Assembly (NCBI GenBank): GCA_951799445.1
Contig: OX637289.1
Coordinates: 11,251,321-11,315,320, forward strand
DNA from: Pseudisothecium myosuroides
Lineage: Eukaryota; Streptophyta; Bryopsida; Hypnales; Lembophyllaceae
Direction: 5' to 3'
DNA: 64,000 nucleotides
Part shown: piece after piece, positions 56,401-64,000 of the stretch
How the letters are laid out: every line of letters starts with the position of its first letter
How positions within the stretch are numbered: the first letter of the stretch is position 1
Notes under the pieces: model-generated
What the model was told of the DNA's origin: nothing
Seen by the model: the letters and a program-made list of their open reading frames with translations, nothing else
The model's database searches: none
Translations under genes and position numbers: made by a program

Positions 56401-58845
56401 TGCAACCATTCCTGATGAAAACACTTCAAAGTTCAGATACGTACAACATGCACCTAATCGGCAGTGCCTCCACCCCTAACAGAAATAATCGACTTTGTAA
56501 TTTGATATACAGTTCCGTAGAATCCTCAGTGCAATCCCTAGTGTAATCTTCAGTGACTGACTATTCAATTTTGAATTCAAGGCCGTAGCAAGTCCCTTCC
56601 AAACTCATCAGTTAGTTCGTTGAGGTCACCTCGTCAAGGCAGCTTTCTGAATGCTTTTTTGGACAATGTTAAGGTGGGCATCTGTCAAAGGTTCTTGCTC
56701 AAGCTCATACGCGTAGACAGGGTTCACTCTACAATAAGCACATAAACATCACCATGACCTCCTCATCGTACATTACTCAAAACTTCCAGGAATACTGTCT
56801 CAATGACAAAAACAAATGAAGATATGAACTGCAAATATGAAACTGATCATCCATTAATTGCTCTAGTACCACAGAGAAGCTCCAGAAAAATTCTCTGCCA
56901 TCGCCTGTTAATGCACAGTATATGGTTAAAGCTTACCTAGAAAGTCGGCATTCAGCTCCGGGGGTTGACATTCTACGTTCTGCTGCAGAGGTTGACATCC
57001 CAGTGAGGGATTGGAATTCAAGTTCGACTTCGTCCCAGTCTTAGAGGAAGCCAGCCTACTTGCTGACCGCAGAAACCTCGCCAACGGCACTGAGTGCATC
57101 GCCCAGTCCTGCTCAGAATTTCTCAGATTTTGGAAACAGGTTACAGACAGGGGCCACTGGCCAGAATAGGGCTGCTAAGAATCAAGCACCGTATGACAAG
57201 TTCCGAACGTGATCTGCTCGTTATGACATGTGCTACAGCTTCACTACCTTAGAAAGAGTGTTGACCAGCTCAGAGAATGGCCGGGTTCCAGAATGAGCTT
57301 ACCATATACGTTTCATCTGCTTCTGGTAAAAATGGCCTTATTTGTTTCTTCGGCGTGATTGTCAGAGATCGTCACCTTCTATTTGCCCTCCTGGAACCTC
57401 AGATCTTTGCCAATCCTTGTTGTCAGAATCTGCGCAATCAAATGTCACAATCGTCGCAGTTTGAAACCTGCCGTGTTAACAAAGACGATGCCCACACAAA
57501 TAAGGATACAATTCTTGTCCGCACTTAGGTTTCTATGTGCTATGACTTCATTAGTTTTCTTCTCAACACACAGGTTTTTCAGATGAAATGCATTTCTAAT
57601 GGACTTGTTTGTGTACAGAGTTATTGTGGCTTGAGAACGGTTAATGTATTTGCTATTGGAACTCCTTCAGTCCTATGTTACTGAACTTCAAAGATAACTG
57701 AATTCTGCACGCTCTCTAGATATGCTCAGTTTACATAAGCCCCAGAAGTCCCACATGTCATGTTAATGTCCTTCGGGATGAAATTAGCTTCTCTGTATGG
57801 TACAGTTTTCTTACCGTACATAAACTTCAGTATACTATGGCGTATGAGGTTCCTTTGTTGCCTAAAATGATGTTCGAAAATTGTCTCCGGTCTGCACACA
57901 AAGTTCTAATGTGCGGAGGAACTCTGTTCAAGAACGGGAGGCCTTAGAGTAATTCAAATTCAAGTTCATTTTCATGTACTAGGACATTACATAGATAATG
58001 AGATGGCATGAATGCCGTGTTAGTTTCGACAAAATCTTAACTGATTCTAAGTTGCCATTGGAAGATGCTAACATGACTTCAAAACATTGTAACACCATTT
58101 GCATCACACCAAGAGGACGCCTACAACGAATCTACTATGCATTCAGTGAACATGAAGGACTTTGTCTTCAAAATACGACTTTGGTAAATTAGTACTAGAA
58201 AACATTTGTATAGTCATTAGCAAGCGGTAAATTCCATTTTCATCAAAATATCAATTTCAAGTACTTTGGAACTCACCTAGAGCCTCCAGACGTTTTCCCA
58301 CAGGTTTAATGAACACTATACATCATCAAAACTGATCAGCAGGTATGAGAGTTTTCGCAAGTTTGAACACTTTTGAGCCTAAAACTACTTCTTCAATTCT
58401 GAAAAATATTTGTTTTGTCTTCACAACTTCGAGTGTGGACAATCAGAACCTCGAGTGTATGTGCGTCTCCAATACAGATGTAGAACTTGCTTCCTCCCCG
58501 GCTTCCTCCATCACTTAGTCATGCATATGTCAAAATATTGGTTGCATGTCCTGAAGCGAGTTGATTGTTGCTGGGCACGTGATGCCATGAAGGAGTGGTG
58601 GGGCTTCAAGGGAACAGGAAGTCATCAAAACAAAATCAAGCTTTCAACATACAGAAGAACTTTTTCCTACCATGGCTTTGAGGCTCAGAAGCTCTTGAAG
58701 GTCCTGGATTGGAGGGCGCAGCTGTTTGGTTCCGGGATGGTATCCGAGATCCAGGATTTGCATGCGCACTTGAAGTAGGACCGGGTATGCGAGTGGGATT
58801 ATAATCCCGACGTTGCGACGCGTGATCTTCATTTTCTGAAGCCAT
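53433..58845 (-). CDS. Coiled-coil protein of unknown function, probable transposon accessory gene
   Basis: Proposed exons: 58671-58845, optionally 54776-54829, then 54229-54714 and 53433-53767. Phases fit (CATG|GTAG donors, phase 1 throughout; b/c junction GCAG|GTATGA to TGCAG|GC). Without the 54-bp exon the product is 331 aa. Exon 1 is a disordered R/P/S/N-rich leader (MASENEDHASQRRDYNPTRI). Exon b has a leucine-zipper-like coil (MIRSLELQNQDLREENTLLK). Next comes a block with KPEVARWKLVKSHMPAITKH and FPKEEHMKEAILEAFG, then a basic stretch (LRKKVKKMITNRRGRLSTIV). Exon c begins NRWRWNEDDPFGSDAVC and ends acidic (SIQEVLGDDIEDE). The basic block after a coil suggests DNA binding. I do not recognise the family. 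It lies between a CACTA-like end and a divergent transposase, so an accessory (TnpA-like) role is inferred. The long intron (54830-58670) and exon 1 assignment are provisional; exons b and c are firm. Confidence 0.5.
55203..55353. mobile_element. Small MITE, TTTCATTAAAATGG family, copy 4
   Basis: GACAATTTCATTGAAATGGC at the left faces TCATTTTAATAAAATTGCCC at the right; the core has CACCAGTCCTAGATGG, as in the copy at 24187. It lies in the proposed long intron of the gene at 53433-58845. Confidence 0.65.
55360..58660. other. Proposed intron or intergenic DNA
   Basis: No firm exon found. A GGTTGACAT-TCTGCTGCAGAG word pair near 56965-57000 and several open frames of 60-120 codons are present without domains. 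If exon 1 at 58671 is not linked to the downstream exons, this region is simply intergenic. Confidence 0.35.
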
Positions 58846-59780
58846 GTTTCTCTGAGTGACATTTGCAAAAGCACAAACATTGGAAACTAAGATTAAAACC
58901 CTCGAGAACCGTAAAAAAAGCATAAAACATTGAGAAGCTTACACATCTATGAACGTATGAAACATCATAACGTCATACATGAAGGCCCCAAACACAACTT
59001 CATTGCCAAAACAGGAAGACATGAAACAATAGCCATCTAGCGCACTCTAGATGCAAGCGAGAACCACGTGGACAGTGGGACTCTTCAGTCCTAATTATCC
59101 GTCTGTGCAAAAATAAGGCATGCATTCAAACTCGTAGTCAACGACGAACAAACAGAACCCCAAGAAAGGTAAAATTGAACAGAAACAAAAGGAAAGCAGG
59201 TCCACTCCCAAAGAGCGAAGCTGAATGATACAAATTCAACCACTACTGCCCTGCAAACTGATACGAACATCATTGAGCAAAGGAATAAAAATAACTACGC
59301 CGCTTGGATGCATGCACTTGTTTCATTTGCGGTGATGATGTTTTTTCCGGTTTCTTATTTGATGCATTTTCGTCTTCGTGGCAGAGGACTTCGCTACACG
59401 ATTTCAGTGGTCCCCATAGGGAGACTCTCTTTTGGTCGTCCCTCTAAATTCTGAGAGGAATTCCAAGAAACAAGACACTCTGACCATGACAGTCTCAAAT
59501 TTCCGCAGTGTCCTACCGAAGCTGGCGCATAAGAGAAGCTGGAAACGCTTACCTAAGCTGATGAGCCTCGAATGATGTTCACTGGGATTCAAAGAAAGGA
59601 TTGTTGTGAGGAAAGATTGGGAGCTCCGACTCTATGCAATTGTTCCTGCAGTCTCTGGTGCAGGAGAAGCTAGTTAGGCGTCTCGTGGCTGATGATAGCA
59701 GAAGTCAACAACGCCAAAGTACGTTACATTTGGCACAACTGTGAATACCGCCGTCATGCGCATTAATTTCCCTCTACTGT

Positions 59781-59886
59781 AGAGCAAGAAAAGCAACGGT
59801 GCCACTGTCCGGGCCAAGGGCCCCTCCGCCGCCGTGGTCCCATCGATTTGGCGAAAAAGGAATCAAAAATCGGCGCCATCGATCGT
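59781..59886 (+). other. Possible plus-strand exon in CpG-richer DNA
   Basis: A pyrimidine tract and TGTAG acceptor precede SKKSNGATVRAKGPSAAVVP then SIWRKRNQKSAPSI, ended by a strong donor CGATC|GTGAGT. The surrounding 59790-60060 is clearly more GC-rich than its flanks. It could be an upstream exon of the divergent transposase gene or part of a bidirectional promoter. No homology is recognised. Confidence 0.25.
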
Positions 59887-60681
59887 GAGTAACCGCTCGA
59901 TGTCGACCGTCTGCAGCTCCGCTTTTTCCGCGACCGTTGACATGACTACAACGTCTGAGCTGGTTGTTGCGACTTCACAGCTGGCGCGTTGTCTCTGCGT
60001 CATGAGGTCTGCTCGTTGGGCAAGAATGGGTGTCCCCGAACAGTGGCCGGGGATGCAGTGACCGATTCATGTATCGCTTCAGTCTACCAAAACCAACTTC
60101 GATCTCCAAGAATACGAAACAAATGGAGTCTGACGCAATTGTCGATAGAACGGCAATGAGCAGCTACCTACCAGTGGTATTACTAGGCGATGAAGGATGC
60201 GCTCCGTAGCCAAGCACATGCAAAGCGATCATATTTTCCCATGATCGAATAAACCACGAGGTACAACCGTCCATCCATCGTGGCTCCAAAAATTTTACAA
60301 ACCCCGACTTATGCTCTCCTACTGAACACCCCTTCCCAATTCTCTGAGTCCAAATGTCGATGTGCATGCTTCATCCCGACGACGTGTTCGCTTGACAGGA
60401 ATGGGCACATTTGTCTACAAGAACTAATATTCGTTATTCCATAGTTTTGCTTCCACATTTTGGAAATCAATATGCTTCGTCCAAACTAATTGGTATTGGA
60501 AAGTTTGAAGGCCTTAGAGTAATTCACATAAAACTGCTTCGGGTGAAGACTGTTTAGAATTGGGCTCATGTATGTATTTGGGACTCCACTACCTGGTTCC
60601 TAAATTGTTTGTTGCTTCTGCAGATGCTACTGGTGGTGGCTAGTACTTCTGACATCCTTTTTTCTATGCAAATACAAGTGA

Positions 60682-61077
60682 TTGCACGCTTCGGATTTTA
60701 TTCCGCATATTCCGAAGGCATCTTCACAGTTTAGGCCCGAGGTGAGAGTCATCATGCCGACCCTCTCGTATCATTATCCTTTCACATGTTTAGCATGCCG
60801 AAGTGTAACTAAAAATGCCCTAGGTACCGAGTTCTGCTGTTCAGAGTACTTTGAAATGGAAAGAAACCTAACTGAGGCTGAGGCAGCAGTAGTCGATCAC
60901 TTTAAAGCAATTTTGGAGCAGAGTGTGCGGTGTAAGAGGTGGTGCAAATTTTTCCCGTGTAGGAAGATAGGTCATATGGGAATAGCAAAATTTCCAAAAT
61001 TATTTATTCCCAGAATTGAAATTATTGTGAAATTTGGGAGCCAGAAAGTATTCTTGACCAATAGCCAATGTCTATAG
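60682..61077 (+). CDS. Hypothetical protein, 131 aa, or exon fragment
   Basis: An open frame with a protein-like middle (LTEAEAAVVDHFKAILEQSV, then CKRWCKFFPCRKIG). The cysteines suggest a small metal-binding or disulfide region. It ends before the repeat at 61286. It lies on the same strand as the transposase and could be part of the same element. No family is recognised. Confidence 0.25.
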   Translation: MHASDFIPHIPKASSQFRPEVRVIMPTLSYHYPFTCLACRSVTKNALGTEFCCSEYFEMERNLTEAEAAVVDHFKAILEQSVRCKRWCKFFPCRKIGHMGIAKFPKLFIPRIEIIVKFGSQKVFLTNSQCL

Positions 61078-61285
61078 TCTTCCAATTCTAATCATTGAAG
61101 ACACTACTATCCCACTAACTACTAACTACTTTCTTGCTGACGAATGTGGAACACGTGTCATAACCTTATTAGTCCCAATCCTAACAAGTACCAAGAATCA
61201 CACATTCCAAGCTTCAGATGGAAATCTGTTCCACCACTGGTTAAAAATGTTGCACCTCCATAGGTTTGTTATCGGGCATGTTTGA

Positions 61286-61890
61286 CAATTGGTGCCTGAA
61301 CCTTAAGTTCTTATTTTTAGCAATTCATATTTTTAATAAATTATTTTTGAAGTTCAATTCTAGCATAAGAAATCCAATTTTGAAAATGTATGACTATGTT
61401 TTTTGTATTGAAGAGTTTGTGCAAAGGTGTTCATTGCAAATCTTAATTTTATAGTGTTCAGGGCCTTTGTAAATGATTTTGAAATATATTAGATCTTGGA
61501 GGACGATTCACATTAGCAATCCATTTCAAAAAATTGTTCACTACATTTTGAGAAGTTATAAAGTGATTGCAGTTCTGTCAGTTATGCCCTTGAACCTGAT
61601 TTTTTTTGGTGACCAATATTCTAGATGTGACACGTGGAAAAATGGATTAAGACACTTCAGTAGTTTCGGCAGTTTCAACAGGCTTACAAGTTACGATGAA
61701 ACAATATAATTTTTCATTCCATAAGTGATATTATAGTGGTTTCTTCTTCCATGTGATCTCTAACATGTCTAGTTTGAATTTGTATGTTTACAAATCCAAA
61801 ACCATTGATAAAACTTATTTCAATGTTGCCTTTTAAGAAACAATAGATTAAATTCTCTGAAGCTCAAAAAAGGCTTTCAACATTTTGGGC
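61286..61890. mobile_element. piggyBac-like element fragment, CCCCTAAATGCC subfamily, copy 3
   Basis: Colinear with 32537-33125 and 40404-41238 (AATTATTTTTGAAGTTCAAT, AGAGTTTGTGCAAAGGTGTT, CCATGTGATCTCTAACATGT). The 5' terminus is degraded. The 3' end retains AAAAAAGGCTTTCAACATTT, close to the CCTTGGGCATTT end of copy 2. Confidence 0.6.
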
Positions 61891-62410
61891 TTACAGTGGA
61901 CCCTACTAGGAGTTGCAGACATGTTGAAAGCTAAGTACTGATTAGTGAAGGAATGGGTGGGGAAGAATTCAAGTCTCGTAACCTGGCAGTCCTGCCTTAG
62001 AAATTCAAACTGTAAATTGTAGGCAATTTTAAAATCGTGAACCCCCAGATGCCTTTGAAATATACTGTGCTTCAATCCTCAATAGACATTTTTTTCAGGG
62101 ATTTAGATGTGCCGAGAATATGCATATGGTGTGGAATCAAATGTACTAGACTTCTCATTTGTATAATTAGGAATTGCATTACATGCTGCGGTCCTGAAAC
62201 CTGAACCAGAAATGCTCAGACATATGTTCTAAAAAGTTTGCATGTTATTGACAGGTTCTCTGTTTGTTAGCTATAAAGCACCTATTCAACATTTGAAGCA
62301 CATTGAAGGTGTATCTGGCATAGCTGATTACTTTTATATTGTGGGGCATGTAACCTTTCAATCACTCTATTCAGCAGTAACATTATATAAGTTGTTGGGA
62401 AGTCTTAGTA

Positions 62411-62545
62411 ATGGAGCAATTATCTTGTGATTTATGTGGTGCCCAACCATTTAGACATAGAGGGGCCCTATCTACTCACCAAAAAACATGTATAGGAAGT
62501 AAAAGGGTACGGCAAGATGAGCACTATATTTTTGGATCTACCTGA
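62411..62545 (+). CDS. N-terminal zinc finger of the Plavaka-type transposase
   Basis: A 44-codon frame starting MEQLSCDLCGAQPF encodes a C2HC zinc finger (CX2C, then H and C in STHQKTC). Such a finger commonly opens Plavaka-type transposases. It ends at TGA 62543-62545. The transposase frame, one register away, is open from about 62496, so the two overlap by about 50 bp. Either a frameshift mutation or a missed splice separates them. This is the best candidate for the true N-terminus. Confidence 0.55.
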   Translation: MEQLSCDLCGAQPFRHRGALSTHQKTCIGSKRVRQDEHYIFGST

Positions 62546-64000
62546 ACCTTGTGAAGTTGAAGGGTTAAATGAAGCTAAAGAATCTCGCGAGCCAATCCTA
62601 TTTGATTTGGATGAACCAGTTGATGATGTCTTTGATGTTGAAGTGGATGATTTTCCTCAAAATGAAACTCCTAGACATTTTTATGATTCAACTTTCAGTC
62701 TTGTAAATTGGGCTAGAACAATCAAGAGGGGAGAAGGCCTAAGCAATAGTGCTATAAATAGGTTGTTCAGAGAAGTTTTACTCCACCCGAGTTTCAAAGT
62801 GGAAGATCTCTCCGTGAAATCAGCTTATGACATAGAAAAATATGAGAGATCTCTATATAATACAGAAGATGGATGGAAAACGGAAAATATAGGTGGACAT
62901 ATTTTACGGTTTCGTGATCCATTGATGGTACTGGAATCACTGTTCTCGTCACCTATGGTTTCTGAAAACTTCACAGTGTTGCCTGCATCTGAAGTTGTTG
63001 ATCCAGAGCTGAGAGGCTATTCTACACCAAGTACAGGGAATTGGTGGCGCTCAATGCAGGTATTTTTCTTAAATGCTCTCAATGTTCTGATTTGATACAG
63101 AATTTGAATTATTTATCTTAATAGGAATACTAGGGTGGGTTCAAATGATTTGGAAGTGCAAATTATTGTTTTGTTTTGTTTTAAAAAAAAATTATATCAC
63201 ATGTGTTAATTGAATGTAATTGTCTCTTTCAATGTGAACAGGAACATGTCAACGAAGAGCATGGAAGTGGCATTGTTGCACCATTGATATTTCATAGTGA
63301 TAAAACATCATTGTCAAGTGATAGAAAAATAAGTGGTCATCCAATTTACCTATCTATTGGGAACATAGCGTGCGAAGATAGGTACCTTCCTGAAGGGCAT
63401 TGTTTATTAGCAATCTTGCCAATTCTCAATGTCCAAGAGGAAAATTCCTTACAACGCTTGCAAGTATTTCAAAGGTGTCTTTCACATGTCTTAAGACCAT
63501 TGAAAGATGCAAGTCACAAGTAAGTAACTCTCATCTTACCACTATTCATTTAAGTATTATAGTGTTCATAGAGAAGTATGTTAAAGCATTAGATGAAATG
63601 ATTGACTTCATGAACAAGTGTTTTGTGGAAGACATTTTGAACTGAATATATTGAATGCTTTTTATGTTTGCAGTGGCATTACGTTGATCGATCCATTTGG
63701 CTATGAACGACGTGTTTTTCCTAGGTTGTATGCGTATGTATGCGACCATGAAGAGTCCTGCAAGGTGAGAAATTCTCTACCGTTCCAAAAAAGACATGCG
63801 TAATGGAATTTCAAGATGTAGCATTTTCTATGTTGTTGTATGCATTTGATTTAATATATATTGGTAACCATTTACTAAACTTAACATATGTGAATGTATG
63901 AGTAGGTGACTTGCACTTATGACACAAATAGATGTCGACATCCGTGTAGCACGTGCATGTGTCAAGCAACTGCGCTAGTGAATGTTGGAGAGCAAAATAT
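62517..64000 (+). CDS. Plavaka/CACTA-type transposase, partial (runs off window)
   Basis: Exons 62517-63059, 63242-63519, 63674-63764 and 63906-64000 (continuing). Introns are GT-AG (CAG|GTATTT, CACAA|GTAAGT, CAAG|GTGAGA) and the frame stays open across all junctions. Landmarks of the Plavaka family: an acidic leader, STFSLVNWARTIKRGEGLSN, SAYDIEKYERSLY, ILRFRDPLMVLESLFSSP, GNWWRSMQ, then after intron 1 VAPLIFHSDKTSLSSD (catalytic Asp candidate in HSDKT) and HPIYLSIGNI, and PEGHCLLAILPIL. Exon 5 has a C-rich RCRHPCSTCMCQ stretch. Plavaka transposases are DDE enzymes of the CACTA group, best known from fungi. No stop or frameshift is seen after 62517, so the gene may be recent. Confidence 0.8.

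Noticed and set aside
58410..58778. 122-codon plus-strand frame
   Set aside because: Mostly antisense to the disordered exon 58671-58845, with no domain.
62242..62430. 62-codon plus-strand frame before the transposase
   Set aside because: AT-rich, ends just inside the zinc-finger frame in a different register; no domain or splice support.
1..64000. CRISPR arrays, operons, bacterial-type promoters or terminators
   Set aside because: The DNA is plant nuclear; direct repeats seen are tandem arrays or transposon parts without regular spacers.

Overview
The window looks like nuclear DNA of a non-seed land plant (bryophyte, lycophyte or fern grade). Genes have short GT-AG introns, base composition is AT-rich, and the Copia element uses the plant initiator-Met tRNA primer site. 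One complete plant-type gene is present, ECR1 (catalytic subunit of the NEDD8-activating enzyme), on the minus strand. The sequence alone does not give the species. Coding density is very low and most of the DNA is decayed, nested transposable elements.

Layout. 1-2165 is the end of a segmental duplication carrying an NTF2-like (SigF-type) gene whose first exon lies off the window; its sister copy, with a complete three-exon gene, is at 26833-29560. The sister copy is followed by an inverted, splice-dead copy of exon 2 (29920-30067). 2.5-5.8 kb holds relic coiled-coil and proline-rich minus-strand frames and two tandem arrays (34 bp and 179 bp). 7877-13877 is a full-length Ty1/Copia retrotransposon with 262-bp LTRs and a TTAAT target duplication. 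It is disabled by several nonsense changes, one frameshift and a 564-bp Mutator-like insertion. 13.9-24.2 kb is a gene-free nest of non-autonomous DNA elements plus a GC-richer tandem array at 19.88-20.76 kb. 24.2-26.4 kb has a tRNA-derived SINE-like unit, two copies of a small MITE, and two broken copies of a secreted-protein gene. 30.5-34.6 kb is repeats and a gag relic. 34646-39194 is ECR1 (nine exons, 452 aa). 39.4-43.8 kb is repeats again. 43931-45127 is an F-box pseudogene interrupted only by nonsense codons. 48.4-52.3 kb is a nest containing a 1-kb palindrome and a CACTA-type MITE. 52365 to the window end looks like one side of a large CACTA/Plavaka-type DNA transposon: a CACTA-like terminus, subterminal repeats, a minus-strand coiled-coil gene of unknown function, and a divergent Plavaka-type transposase running off the right edge.

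Two observations stand out. First, many elements share ends of the form TTAA-CCC(C)TAAAGG..., and one (1379-1599) has its empty TTAA site preserved in the sister duplication at 28736-28739. This is the signature of piggyBac-like transposition, which I believe is rarely described in land plants. Second, the putative Plavaka/CACTA composite (52365->64000) carries an unrecognised accessory gene transcribed divergently from the transposase.

Exon boundaries were set by hand from GT/AG sites and reading frame. They are firm for ECR1 and the NTF2-like genes, where phases close exactly, and provisional elsewhere.
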